Below are positions 1 through 10,831 of a stretch of 64,000 nucleotides of DNA, one piece after another. Position 1 is the stretch's first letter, and every line of letters begins with the position of its first letter. The stretch covers positions 107,242-171,241 of the forward strand of contig JAIXTP010000024.1 of NCBI GenBank assembly GCA_027483895.1, read 5' to 3'. Origin of the DNA: Hyphomicrobiales bacterium (GTDB taxonomy: Bacteria > Pseudomonadota > Alphaproteobacteria > Rhizobiales > Beijerinckiaceae). The translations under genes and the position numbers were made by a program. The notes below the pieces were generated by a model, which did not search any database, was not told the origin of the DNA, and saw only the letters and a program-made list of their open reading frames with translations.

Positions 1-123
1 AAGAACCCGAAGGCCAAGATCCCGGGGACCAAGATGGTCTTCGCCGGCCTCACCAACGAGAAGGAAGTCGACGACATCGTCGCCTACCTCAAGCAGTTCG
101 GACCCGATGGAAAGAAGCTCTGA
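1..123 (+). CDS. Cytochrome c2-like protein, C-terminal fragment (5' end outside window)
   Basis: Only the last 40 residues are present. The piece reads [10 protein letters not shown] followed by an amphipathic helix ending in [10 protein letters not shown]. This is the usual end of a class I cytochrome c2 or mitochondrial-type cytochrome c, and the Met of GTKM is the expected sixth haem-iron ligand. The CXXCH haem site would lie upstream of the window. The bchI start codon lies inside its last 17 bases, so the two are probably co-transcribed. In purple bacteria cytochrome c2 shuttles electrons from the bc1 complex to the reaction centre, which fits the neighbouring bch genes. The family is fairly certain; the exact role is inferred. 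Confidence 0.8.
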   Translation, partial: KNPKAKIPGTKMVFAGLTNEKEVDDIVAYLKQFGPDGKKL

Positions 124-1255
124 CGTCCATATCGCCTTCGACCCGCGCGCCCATGAGGAGCGCGGGTCCTCCGGCGGCGAGACGGCCCGGTCGCCGCGCC
201 CCGTGCGCGACCGGAAGCCGCCCGCGGCCGCGCCCGTCGCGGACGCTTATCCCTTCGCCGCGATCGTCGGCCAGGACGAGGTCAAGACCGCGCTGATGAT
301 CGCGGCCGTCGACCCTTCCGTCGGCGGCGTTCTGGTCTTCGGCGACCGGGGCACCGGAAAATCCACGGCGGTGCGGGGCCTCGCCGCCCTTCTCCCGGAA
401 CGCCGCGTGGTCGCGGGCTGCCCCTTCGGCTGCGAACCCGCTTCCGCCTCCCTCGCGACCTGCCCCCATTGTTCCGCCGCGGACGTTCCGGCGCGTCCGA
501 CCAAGGCCCGGATCCCGGTCGTGGATCTGCCGCTCGGCGCCACGGAGGACCGCCTGGTCGGTGCGCTCGACATCGAACGCGCGCTGACGCGCGGCGAGAA
601 GCGCTTCGAGCCCGGTCTGCTCGCCAAGGCGAACGGCGGCTTCCTTTATGTGGACGAGATCAATCTGCTCGAGGATCACCTCGTCGATCTGCTGCTCGAC
701 GTGGCGGCGTCCGGCGTGAACGTCGTCGAGCGCGAGGGCCTCAGCATCCGCCACCCGGCGCGCTTCGTCCTCGTGGGCAGCGGCAATCCCGAAGAAGGCG
801 AACTGCGCCCGCAGCTCCTCGACCGTTTCGGGTTCTGCGTCGACGTCTCGACCCCGCGCGAGATCAAGGACCGTGTGGAGATCATCAAGCGTCGCGACGC
901 TTACGAGCGCGACAGGGAGGGCTTCACCCTCGCCTGGAGCAAGGAGACCGCCAAGCTCGGCCGCCGCATCGAAGCGGGGCGGACCCGTCTCGCCAAGATC
1001 GAGGTTCCCGACGCGGTTCTCGAAGCCGCCGCCCGCCTCTGCGTGGCGCTCGGCACGGACGGTCTGCGCGGCGAACTCGTGCTGATCCGGGCGGCGCGCG
1101 CCTTCGCCGCGCTCGACGGCGCGACGACGGTTTCGATCGACCATCTGCGCAAGGTCGCACCCGGCGTGCTGCGCCACCGTCTGCGGCGGAACCCGCTCGA
1201 CGATACGGGCTCAGGCGTCCGCATCGAACGCGCCGTCTCCGAAACGCTGTCGTGA
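107..1255 (+). CDS. bchI: Magnesium chelatase AAA+ subunit BchI
   Basis: BchI is the ATPase subunit of Mg-protoporphyrin IX chelatase, the first committed step of bacteriochlorophyll synthesis, and works as a ring with BchD. In 382 residues I see Walker A GDRGTGKS (about 79-86), Walker [10 protein letters not shown] (about 180-188), the sensor region [20 protein letters not shown] and the C-terminal helical lid. The family-typical body begins near residue 48 ([11 protein letters not shown]), so the first ~45 residues are an Arg/Pro-rich extension or the true start is later; ATG 107 overlaps the upstream cytochrome gene. A cysteine cluster (C105, C109, C119, C122; CX3C-X9-CX2C) lies after Walker A. 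bchD starts inside its stop codon (GTGA), indicating translational coupling. Confidence 0.96.
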   Translation: MERSSDVHIAFDPRAHEERGSSGGETARSPRPVRDRKPPAAAPVADAYPFAAIVGQDEVKTALMIAAVDPSVGGVLVFGDRGTGKSTAVRGLAALLPERRVVAGCPFGCEPASASLATCPHCSAADVPARPTKARIPVVDLPLGATEDRLVGALDIERALTRGEKRFEPGLLAKANGGFLYVDEINLLEDHLVDLLLDVAASGVNVVEREGLSIRHPARFVLVGSGNPEEGELRPQLLDRFGFCVDVSTPREIKDRVEIIKRRDAYERDREGFTLAWSKETAKLGRRIEAGRTRLAKIEVPDAVLEAAARLCVALGTDGLRGELVLIRAARAFAALDGATTVSIDHLRKVAPGVLRHRLRRNPLDDTGSGVRIERAVSETLS

Positions 1256-3036
1256 ACGCCCCGGCCCCTCGGGCTCCCTGGTCGGAGGCGGTCCTCGCGG
1301 CCGCCTTGTTCGCCGTCGATCCGCACGGCACGGGCCTGCGGCTTCGCGGGCGCGCGGGGCCCGCACGCGACGCCTTTCTCGAACTTCTCGACGACCTCTT
1401 CGCGGACGGACCCGTGCGGCGCGTTCCGGCCGGGGTCGACCGGTCCCGCCTGACGGGCGGCCTCGATCTCGGCGCCACGCTCGCGGCGGGCCGTCCGGTC
1501 GAGCAGAAGGGTCTGCTTACCGACGCCGACGGCGGCCTCTTGATCCTCGCCATGGCCGAACGGATCGACCGCGAGATCGCGGCGATCGTCGAGGCCGCGC
1601 AGGACACCGGCATGTCGGCCGGCGCTCCCGCCCTTTTCGGCATCGTGGCGCTCGACGAGGGCGTCGACGCCGAAGAGGCCCCGCCCCCCTCGCTCTGCGA
1701 CCGCCTCGGCATCGTGGCCGATCTCGAAGGGATCACGGTCGCGGACCTGACGGCGGAGGCCGATTTCGAGGACGCCGCCGCGATCCGGCAAGCCCGGGCC
1801 CGCCTGCCCGCCGTCGCCGTGGCGGACGATGCGGTCGCAGCTCTCGTCGAACTCGGCGAGCGGTTCGGGATCGCCTCGCTCCGCGCGGTCTCCGCCGCGC
1901 TGCGGGTCGCGCGCGCGTCCGCAGCGCTTCGCGGCAGCACGATCGTGAGCGAAGAGGATCTGACGATCGCCGCCCGCCTCGTGCTTCTGCCGAGGGCGAC
2001 GGAAGTTCCCGCTCAGCCCGAGACCGCCGAACCGCCGCCCCCGCCGCCCGAGCAGGCCGAAGCACCGCCCGAAGAGGCATCGAGCGAAACGCCGCAGGAC
2101 GGCCCTTCCGAACCGGAGACCTCCGAGGACGAAGCGGGCCATGCCGAACAGCAGGCCGACCGCCTCGTGGAAGCGGTCCGGACCTCGCTGCCGCCCGACA
2201 TGCTGGCGCGGCTCGTGGACCGCGCCAAAGGCGCCGCACGCGCGGGCAGCCGGGGTGCGGGCTCGGGAGGCGCCGCCCGCACGCGCGGTCGTCCCGCGGG
2301 CCTCAGGGCACGCCGCCCGCGCAACGGCGAGCGGCTCGCGCTTCTCGCCACTCTGCGCGCCGCCGTTCCGCATCAACCGTTCCGGCGCAGGGAAGCCGTC
2401 GCGGGCGCGCCCGCGATCCATGTGCGGCTCGAGGATTTCCGCACCGTGCGGCGGCGGATCCGTCGACGCAGCACCACGATCTTCGTCGTGGACGCGTCGG
2501 GCTCGGCCGCCCTGCACCGCCTGGGCGAAGCCAAGGGCGCGGTCGAGCTGATGCTGGCCGAATGCTATGTCCGCCGCGACGAGGTCGCGCTCGTGGCCTT
2601 CAGGGGGCACGGCGCCGATGTGCTGCTGCCGCCCACGCGGTCGCTCGCACGGGCGAAGCGCGCGCTCGGCGTTCTCCCCGGCGGGGGCGGCACGCCGCTG
2701 GCGGCGGGGCTGGAAGAAGCGCGACGGGTCGCCGAACAGGTCCGCAAGAAGGGCAATGCCGCGCGGGTCGTTCTGCTCACGGACGGACAGGCCAATGTCG
2801 GCAAGGCGGGCGCTACGGGACGTGCCGAAGCCAAGAGCGACGCGCTGGACGCGGCGGCGGGCTTCCGCGTCGACGGCATCGCGGCGGTCCTGATCGACAC
2901 CTCGCCCCGTCCGCAACAAAGCGCCCGCGAGATCGCGGCGGCGATGGACGCGCGCTACATGGCCCTGCCGCAGGCGGATGCCGCGCGCATGGTGCGCGCG
3001 CTCGGAAGTTTCGAGACGGCCGAAATCCGGACCTAG
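1252..3036 (+). CDS. bchD: Magnesium chelatase subunit BchD
   Basis: BchD is the adaptor subunit of Mg-chelatase, joining the BchI ring to the porphyrin-binding subunit BchH, which is not in this window. The 594-residue protein has the expected plan: an N-terminal AAA-like domain without a usable Walker A, an acidic Pro/Glu linker at about residues 253-302, and a C-terminal von Willebrand A domain whose metal-binding motif DASGS is at about 414-418. I chose GTG 1252 because it overlaps the bchI stop and starts where the family starts; the open frame extends upstream only as an out-of-frame shadow of bchI. It converges on the DUF3422 gene with a 4-base overlap. Confidence 0.96.
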   Translation: MNAPAPRAPWSEAVLAAALFAVDPHGTGLRLRGRAGPARDAFLELLDDLFADGPVRRVPAGVDRSRLTGGLDLGATLAAGRPVEQKGLLTDADGGLLILAMAERIDREIAAIVEAAQDTGMSAGAPALFGIVALDEGVDAEEAPPPSLCDRLGIVADLEGITVADLTAEADFEDAAAIRQARARLPAVAVADDAVAALVELGERFGIASLRAVSAALRVARASAALRGSTIVSEEDLTIAARLVLLPRATEVPAQPETAEPPPPPPEQAEAPPEEASSETPQDGPSEPETSEDEAGHAEQQADRLVEAVRTSLPPDMLARLVDRAKGAARAGSRGAGSGGAARTRGRPAGLRARRPRNGERLALLATLRAAVPHQPFRRREAVAGAPAIHVRLEDFRTVRRRIRRRSTTIFVVDASGSAALHRLGEAKGAVELMLAECYVRRDEVALVAFRGHGADVLLPPTRSLARAKRALGVLPGGGGTPLAAGLEEARRVAEQVRKKGNAARVVLLTDGQANVGKAGATGRAEAKSDALDAAAGFRVDGIAAVLIDTSPRPQQSAREIAAAMDARYMALPQADAARMVRALGSFETAEIRT

Positions 3037-4343
3037 TCCGCGTCGTGCCCCCGGCGGATGCGCCGGACGACCACCGCGACGAAGATGAGGGCGAGCGGCA
3101 CGGCGGCGGCCGTGGCCAAACCGGGGTCGAAGGGCAGAAGGCCCGCGTCCTTGCTGCCCTTGAACAGATACGAGACCAGCCCGACGATGTAATAGCTGAT
3201 CGCCGCGACCGAGAGCCCCTCGACGGTCTGCTGCAGGCGCAGCTGCAGCCGGGTGCGCTCGTTCATGGAGGCGAGCAGGTCGCGGTTCTGGCGCTCGATT
3301 TCCACGTCGACCCGCGTGCGGAGCAGATTGGCCGCGCGCGCCACCTTGGTGGACAGCGCCGTCTGCCGCTCCTCCAGCATCGTGCAGGTGCGCAGCGCGG
3401 GCGCCATGCGTCGGTCGAGGAAGGACGAGAAGGGCGGCCAGCTTTCGAGCGGAGTTTCGCCGATGGCCGCGAGGCGTTGGCGCACGATGCCGTCATAGGC
3501 GCGGGTGGCGCCGAAACGGTAGCTCGACGCCGCGACCTCGGCTTCGAGCTCGGCCGCGATGCGGGTGAGGTCGTCGAGGAGCTTCCGGTCTTCCGCAAGT
3601 CCGTCATTGTCCTTCATCGCCTCGGCGATGCGGGTCAGCTCGTCCTCGATGCGCTTGACCGAAGGCGCGACCCGCTGGGCCTGCGGCAGGCCGAGCAGCG
3701 CGAGCATCCGGTAGGTTTCGATTTCGAGCAGGCGCTGCACGAGCGCGCCCGCACGCGGCGGCGTGAGCGCACGGTCGAGCAACAGGATGCGCACGAAGCC
3801 GTCGGCATCCGCCCGGTAGTCCGTCGCGGCCAGTGCGCCCTCGCGATTGACGAGGGTCATCGCGAGGCTCGACGGATCGAAGGGTTCGGCCGGATCGATG
3901 TCGGGCGTCTCGCGCAGGAAATGCAGATCCACGGAGACGAGATGCGGCCCGGGCTGCGGCAGCCGGCGCATGTCGTCGGCGAGCGTCCCGGCGCGCGGCG
4001 CGAAGGGCGCGCCGCCCTGCGACTCGAACTGCCATGTGTAGGTGGTGAACTCGGCGTGCTGCTCCCAGCGAAGCCCGCCGCCGGGCCAGTCGATCCGATG
4101 GTGCTTGGCGTTCGGCTGCGGCGCGGCCCGCCCGCGCGCGACGCACCAGGCCGTCAGCGCGGCGCGGGCGGCGGCGCCCTGCACCGGATCGGTCATGAAG
4201 GCGAAATGCAGGATGCGGGCAGGACCACCGATCGCTTGGAACGGACGCGCGTGAACCTCTCCGAGCGCCGCATCGCGTTCCGGATGGGCCGCGAAGAGCG
4301 GGCCTGCGGGCTGAAGCCCGTCGGCGGGGCGCGAAACGGTCAT
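3033..4343 (-). CDS. DUF3422 family membrane protein
   Basis: A 436-residue protein matching the DUF3422 family of Proteobacteria, whose function is unknown. The N-terminal half is soluble and begins with a HPERDAALGEVHARPF segment typical of the family. A long helical, probably coiled-coil region follows (about 215-370, rich in Glu/Arg/Leu). Two hydrophobic segments lie near the C-terminus (about 375-393 and 405-424), ending in a basic tail, so it is probably anchored in the inner membrane by its C-terminus. It is convergent with bchD and downstream of two other minus-strand genes. I see no direct link to bacteriochlorophyll. Confidence 0.85.
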   Translation of the reverse strand: MTVSRPADGLQPAGPLFAAHPERDAALGEVHARPFQAIGGPARILHFAFMTDPVQGAAARAALTAWCVARGRAAPQPNAKHHRIDWPGGGLRWEQHAEFTTYTWQFESQGGAPFAPRAGTLADDMRRLPQPGPHLVSVDLHFLRETPDIDPAEPFDPSSLAMTLVNREGALAATDYRADADGFVRILLLDRALTPPRAGALVQRLLEIETYRMLALLGLPQAQRVAPSVKRIEDELTRIAEAMKDNDGLAEDRKLLDDLTRIAAELEAEVAASSYRFGATRAYDGIVRQRLAAIGETPLESWPPFSSFLDRRMAPALRTCTMLEERQTALSTKVARAANLLRTRVDVEIERQNRDLLASMNERTRLQLRLQQTVEGLSVAAISYYIVGLVSYLFKGSKDAGLLPFDPGLATAAAVPLALIFVAVVVRRIRRGHDAD

Positions 4344-4477
4344 GCCGCGTGGATCCTTCCTGCAGCGGGACTACGACATTCGCGCCCGCGCACCGGCGGG
4401 TGCCGAACGGAGCCCCTGAACAGGATGTGTCGCTGCAGCGCCAAAAGTCCAGCTTCGGCTTGCCTGAAAGCGTCGTG

Positions 4478-4726
4478 TCAGGCCAATCCGGCGGGCGCCA
4501 TGGTGCGGAGATCGCCTTCGTCGAGAATGTCCGTCTCCGCCGCCTCGATGAGCTGGCGCAGATCCTCGGCCGACCAGAAAGACAGAGCGGCGCAGACCGC
4601 ATGGGCGGCGAGTTCGACCGTCAGCTCTTCGAGCGGAATGCCGGCCGAGCGGGCTTCGGACAAAAGGACGTGCAGATGGCGGGATACGAGCCGCGCGGCG
4701 ACGTCCTGCTCGAACTCGTCCTGCAT
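4478..4726 (-). CDS. Small conserved-looking hypothetical protein (82 aa)
   Basis: An 82-residue acidic, helical protein with no family I recognise, no signal peptide and no membrane segment. It begins MQDEFEQDVAARLVSRHLHV and contains a single Trp in ALSFWSAEDLRQL. It sits between the EAL phosphodiesterase (89 bases upstream) and the DUF3422 gene (134 bases downstream), all on the minus strand, so it could belong to one transcript. Codon use with strong third-position GC matches its neighbours. The longer frame extending upstream to 5329 is a shadow of the EAL gene; ATG 4726 is the first start after that overlap. Confidence 0.65.
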   Translation of the reverse strand: MQDEFEQDVAARLVSRHLHVLLSEARSAGIPLEELTVELAAHAVCAALSFWSAEDLRQLIEAAETDILDEGDLRTMAPAGLA

Positions 4727-4815
4727 GGATTTCGATCTCCTGCCCGCCCGCGGCGCGCTTTTCCGCGATCCTTCAACGCGGAGCCGGCCGATCGGTTCCG
4801 GAACTCTCTTCGGGA

Positions 4816-6402
4816 TCAGGCCGCGCCCGCGATGAAGGCAGCGGCTTCCGCGGGCGGCATGGGGCGGCCGAGAAGGAAGCCTTGCACCTCGTCGCATCCT
4901 TCTTGCGCGAGACGGGCCAGTTGCTCTTCCGTCTCGACCCCCTCGGCCGTGACGCGGAGGCCGAGCACCGCCCCGAGACCCGCGACGGCCCGCACGACCG
5001 CCATGGCCTGGAGATCGCGATTCATGGCCTGCACGAAGCTCTTGTCGATCTTCACCTTGTCGAAGGGAAAGCTCCGCAGCCGCCCGAGGCCGGAATGACC
5101 CGTCCCGAAATCGTCCATGGCGATGCGGATGCCGAGGCGCCGGAACGCCTCCAGAATGACGAGCGTGTCGTCGACGCCGTCGCTCAAGGCGCTCTCCGTC
5201 ACCTCGATTTCCAGGCGGGACGGATCGAGCCCGGTTTCGGACAGAAGGTCCGCGACGAAGGCGACGAGGCCGGGCCGGCGGAACTGCACCGGGGAGAGAT
5301 TGACCGCGACGCGGACGTCGCCCGGCCATCCCGCCGCCTCGCGGCAGGCGCGCCGCATCACCTCGTCGCCGATCGGAATGATGAGCCCGGTCGCCTCCGC
5401 GACGGGGATGAACACGGCCGGCGGTACGGGGCCTAGTTCCGCATGCGTGCGGCGCATCAGCGCCTCCATGCCGACGACGCGGCGCGTCCGCACGTCGATC
5501 TGCGGTTGATAGACGAGGTCGAAATCGCCCGTCCGCGCCGCCCGCCGGAGATCGGCCTCCACCTTCCGCCGCACAGCGATGCGCTGCTCGATCTCTTCGT
5601 CGAAGAAGCGCACGGTGCCGGGGGCGTTCTCCTTCGCGCGGCTCAGCGCCATACGCGCGGCCTCGATCACGCGGTCGGGGTCGGGTCCGTCGCGGAAGGC
5701 CAGGGCGGCGCCGATGCGGACCGGCACCTCGATCAGTTCGCCGGAGACCGCGTAGGGCCGGCCGATCTCCGCCGCGACGCGCTGCGCGAGGTCGGCCCCC
5801 GACTTTTCGCTGCGGCCCGCCCGCAGAAGCGCCGCGAAGGTCGCCCCGTCGAGCCGCATCGCGAGCCCGCCTTCCGAGACGAGATTGCGCAGCCGCGTCG
5901 CGACGCGCCCGAGCAGACGGTCGCCCGCGGCGGGGCCGAAGGTCTCGTTGATCGCCTCCAACCGGTCGATATGGACGAACAGCAGCAGAACGTCGCCCGC
6001 TCCTCCGCCGGCCATCGCCGACCGCAGACGGGCACGCAACAGTTCCGGGTCACCCGGGGACGGAGCTTCGCTCGCGGTCTTCATGCCCGGTGACGGCGAC
6101 GCCTCTTCGAGCGTGACGACCACATGGTCGGAAGAAACGCGACGGCAGCGGGCGACGGCCCGGCCGGGAACGAGGGGAAGGAAGACCCGGTCTTCCGGGC
6201 CGTCGAGGCCGGCCGGGCCGATGCCCAGCCAAATGAAGGGATCGGATGCAGCGCCCTCGACCGCACGGACGAAAGCGGGGTTGCGATGCAGGAAGGTCCG
6301 CGCGGAGAGCGACACGAGAGCGAGGGGGAGATCCAGCGCGTCGATCGCCGCGATCAGAATCCGGGAATCAGGCCCCCCGCCTCGTTCGAACCCGTCGCCC
6401 AT
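4816..6402 (-). CDS. Cyclic-di-GMP phosphodiesterase: degenerate GGDEF plus EAL domain
   Basis: A 528-residue cytoplasmic protein with a PAS-like or unassigned N-terminus (about 1-100), a degenerate GGDEF domain (about 135-270) and a C-terminal EAL domain (about 285-528). The GGDEF signature is LDGATF at about 184-189, so diguanylate cyclase activity is unlikely. The EAL domain keeps its key parts: GMEALMRR (E313), VNLS (N368), IEVTES, DDFGTG (430-435), KIDKSF and TAEGVET. It should therefore hydrolyse c-di-GMP, lowering the signal for biofilm and favouring motility. ATG 6402 is preferred because AGAAGG lies about 6 bases upstream; an in-frame ATG at 6468 would add 22 residues but has no clear ribosome site. 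No membrane segments. Confidence 0.92.
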   Translation of the reverse strand: MGDGFERGGGPDSRILIAAIDALDLPLALVSLSARTFLHRNPAFVRAVEGAASDPFIWLGIGPAGLDGPEDRVFLPLVPGRAVARCRRVSSDHVVVTLEEASPSPGMKTASEAPSPGDPELLRARLRSAMAGGGAGDVLLLFVHIDRLEAINETFGPAAGDRLLGRVATRLRNLVSEGGLAMRLDGATFAALLRAGRSEKSGADLAQRVAAEIGRPYAVSGELIEVPVRIGAALAFRDGPDPDRVIEAARMALSRAKENAPGTVRFFDEEIEQRIAVRRKVEADLRRAARTGDFDLVYQPQIDVRTRRVVGMEALMRRTHAELGPVPPAVFIPVAEATGLIIPIGDEVMRRACREAAGWPGDVRVAVNLSPVQFRRPGLVAFVADLLSETGLDPSRLEIEVTESALSDGVDDTLVILEAFRRLGIRIAMDDFGTGHSGLGRLRSFPFDKVKIDKSFVQAMNRDLQAMAVVRAVAGLGAVLGLRVTAEGVETEEQLARLAQEGCDEVQGFLLGRPMPPAEAAAFIAGAA

Positions 6403-6510
6403 CGAAACCTTCTTGTTTTCCGTTGGGGAAGCATAACCCTTTCGGCCACGTGATTTCAACGTATCCACGGCCCGTTTCGAGCAACGGCCAAGCTTTCGCA
6501 GTCTTCAGAA

Positions 6511-6540
6511 ACGAAAAGACCCCGGACGAGCCGGGGTCTT
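6511..6540 (-). terminator. Intrinsic terminator of rpoD
   Basis: A 10-bp perfect stem (6516-6525 pairing with 6531-6540, GC core CCCCGG) with a 5-base loop. Read on the minus strand it ends in TTTT, 27 bases beyond the rpoD stop codon. This is a textbook rho-independent terminator for the dnaG-rpoD transcript. Confidence 0.9.
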
Positions 6541-6566
6541 CGAACCGTGACGCTGCGGTCGATCGA

Positions 6567-8555
<1,989 letters not shown>

Positions 8556-8774
8556 CTGCCAATTCGCTCCCAAGGACGACCGCCGGGCTCCGGATGCTCC
8601 AAACGACACGGGGCGGCACGCGTCCCGTACGCGACCACCCTGCCAGATCATGTCGATCGTTCGATCCGTTAAGTCCCGAGTCGCCCTGTACCCACCGATC
8701 GCCTTCGCCCGCGCCGATCAAGCGGCGCTCCCCCGCCCGCTTTATCGCGCACTCAACCGTTCCGACAAGCCGTT

Positions 8775-10667
8775 TCAGTTCCCGCCGATGCGATCCTTGT
8801 CGGCTTCCATGCCGTCCAGTGCAGACAACTGCAACCGGAGATCCCTGATCCAGGCGAGATTTGCTTCGCTGTCGTCTTCCGCGAGCGCCCGCTCGGCCGC
8901 TCGCAATTCGTTATGTAGCGTCAGCGCCCGCCGATGCAAGGTCATGGCTTGACGCAGGACGCCCGCGACGTCCGAAACGGGCGCATCCGCCGAAAGACAG
9001 CGCCTGTCCCCGGGACGCACGGCCCGCTCGATGCGTTCCATCGCCGGACCGGCGCCGGCGCGTTCGAGGGCGGAGCGGAACGTCGTCGGATCGTCCTCGC
9101 CGGAGGCGAAGGCGTCGAGCGCGGCCCGTGCGAGTTCGCGGGTGTCGGCATGCTCGAAATCGATTTCCGCCAGAAGGTCGGCATGGGCGGGCAGAAGTTC
9201 CGGCCGGTGGGACAGCACGGCCACGATCAGGGCCTCGCGCGGCGAGATCGTGCTCGATGCGGCCGCACGGGCGAAGAGCGGGCTCCGAGCGAGGCCGGGG
9301 CTCGCGCGCAGGGGCTCGCGGCGTCGATCCTCGGGCGCCCCGTTCCTGCCCCGCCGGCCGTCGGGCCGGCCGCGCTCACGATAGCCGCCGCGCGCGGGAG
9401 CAGGCATCAGGGTCGAAAGCCGGGAGTCGATCTCGGCGCGATAATGGCGGCGCAGGGACTCGTCCTTCACCGCGTTGAGCTTCTCGCGCAGATCGCGCTC
9501 CAAGGCCGCGCGGCGCTCCGGCGTGTCGAGCGCGCGTTCTTCCGTCTCGCGCGCCCACAGAAGATCGACGAGCGGCAGCGCGCGGTCGAGCACCTCGCTC
9601 ACCGCTCGCGATCCGCCGCTGCGGGCGAGATCGTCCGGGTCCTGGCCTTCGGGCAGAAGCGCGAAGCGCAGGGACTTGCCGGGCTGCAGATGCGGCAGCG
9701 CGACGTCGACGGCGCGATAGGCCGCGCGGCGACCGGCCTTGTCGCCGTCGAAGCACAGGATCGGCTCGTCGGCCATGCGCCAGAGCAGCCCCAATTGCTG
9801 TTCGGTCAGCGCAGTGCCGAGCGGGGCGACGACGTTGGGGAAGCCCGCCCGCGTCATGCCGATGACGTCCACATAGCCTTCCACCGCGATGACCGTGCCG
9901 CGGTCATGGGCGGGCTTGCGGGCGAGGTGGTGGTTGTAGAGCACCTCGCCCTTGTGGAAGAGCGGCGTGTCCGGCGAGTTCAGATATTTGGCCGGAACGT
10001 CCTTCTCCAGCGCGCGTCCGCCGAAGGCGATGATGCGGCCGCGCGCGTCGGCGATGGGAAACATCACGCGGTCGCGGAAGCGGTCATAGGGGACCGGGAT
10101 GTCGTCTCCGGCGATCAGGAGGCCCGCCTCGATAATCGCGTCGAGCGGAACGTTCTTACCCGCGAGATGGTCGCGCAGCGCGTGGCGGTCGGCGGGCGCA
10201 TAGCCCAGCCCGAAGGCCTCTTGCACCGACGGGCCGAGATCGCGCCCTTCGAGATAGGTGCGCGCCTTCGCACCCTCCCGGCCCGCGAGGCGGGAGCGGA
10301 AGAACTCCTGCGCCAGCGCCATGACCTCGTGCAGGCCCTTGCGATGCTCTTCCTGCCGGACGGCCTCCTCCGACACTTTCGGCAGGATGACGCCCGCTTC
10401 CGCGGCGAGGCGCTCGACGGCTTCGGGGAAGGAGAGCCCCTCCACTTCCATGAGGAACCGGAAAATGTCGCCGTGCCGGCCCGACGAGAAATCGTGGTAG
10501 AAGCCCTTCTGGTCGTTGACGAAGAAGGACGGCGTCTTCTCGGCATTGAAGGGCGACAGGCCCTTCCACTCGCGGCCCGCCTTCTGCAGCTTCACGCGCC
10601 TGCCCACGACCGCCGAGACCGGCAGCCGCGCCCGGATCTCGTCGAGGATCGAAGGCGGAAAACGCAT
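8775..10667 (-). CDS. dnaG: DNA primase DnaG, zinc-ligand-less variant
   Basis: DNA primase makes the RNA primers for replication and binds the DnaB helicase through its C-terminus. The 630-residue protein has the N-terminal CHC2-type domain, the catalytic core with TOPRIM motifs ([13 protein letters not shown] with the acidic Glu, then CFDGDKAGR), and a C-terminal helicase-interaction domain. The four zinc ligands of the usual CPFH...CFGC motif are replaced: the motif reads [12 protein letters not shown]...FYHDFSSG, giving Ser38, Asn41, Asp59 and Ser62. The surrounding residues are well conserved, so this looks like a fold that no longer needs zinc rather than a broken gene. It is the only dnaG in the window and is followed by rpoD. 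Confidence 0.97.
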   Translation of the reverse strand: MRFPPSILDEIRARLPVSAVVGRRVKLQKAGREWKGLSPFNAEKTPSFFVNDQKGFYHDFSSGRHGDIFRFLMEVEGLSFPEAVERLAAEAGVILPKVSEEAVRQEEHRKGLHEVMALAQEFFRSRLAGREGAKARTYLEGRDLGPSVQEAFGLGYAPADRHALRDHLAGKNVPLDAIIEAGLLIAGDDIPVPYDRFRDRVMFPIADARGRIIAFGGRALEKDVPAKYLNSPDTPLFHKGEVLYNHHLARKPAHDRGTVIAVEGYVDVIGMTRAGFPNVVAPLGTALTEQQLGLLWRMADEPILCFDGDKAGRRAAYRAVDVALPHLQPGKSLRFALLPEGQDPDDLARSGGSRAVSEVLDRALPLVDLLWARETEERALDTPERRAALERDLREKLNAVKDESLRRHYRAEIDSRLSTLMPAPARGGYRERGRPDGRRGRNGAPEDRRREPLRASPGLARSPLFARAAASSTISPREALIVAVLSHRPELLPAHADLLAEIDFEHADTRELARAALDAFASGEDDPTTFRSALERAGAGPAMERIERAVRPGDRRCLSADAPVSDVAGVLRQAMTLHRRALTLHNELRAAERALAEDDSEANLAWIRDLRLQLSALDGMEADKDRIGGN

Positions 10668-10765
10668 GCCCCGTTCTTAGGCCGCCCGCGCCCCCGCGGA
10701 AAGCGCCGCGTGCGCCGGCCCGCGCTTTCCACAGCGCGGGCTTCGTTCATTTGCCGCATCGCACC

Positions 10766-10816
10766 TTGATCCAGCGCAATTCGGCCGCCCTCTCCGACTG
10801 TCAATTTGTTTGGACG
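10766..10816 (+). promoter_or_regulatory. Candidate anaerobic/redox control sites upstream of bchE
   Basis: Two imperfect sites lie in the 164-base dnaG/bchE divergent region. TTGAT-N4-CGCAA at 10766-10779 resembles an FNR/FixK box (TTGAT-N4-ATCAA) with a perfect left half and 3 of 5 matches on the right. TGT-N12-ACG at 10799-10816 resembles the PpsR/CrtJ site TGT-N12-ACA with one mismatch, and ends 16 bases before the bchE start. In Rhodobacter, bch genes are controlled by FnrL and CrtJ/PpsR. Both matches are inferred from consensus only. Confidence 0.35.
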
Positions 10817-10831
10817 TCAGGGAGGTGGAAC

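Noticed and set aside
901..2919. Long open frame of 672 codons on the minus strand opposite bchD, and similar ones opposite carB, uvrB and the hydantoinase
   Set aside because: In very GC-rich DNA the opposite strand of a real gene stays open by codon bias. The products are Arg/Ala/Gly-rich with no domain, while the plus strand encodes clear families.
8556..8774. Heat-shock (RpoH) promoter between dnaG and rpoD
   Set aside because: A CTTGAT-like -35 exists on the minus strand, but no matching -10 at the right spacing was found.
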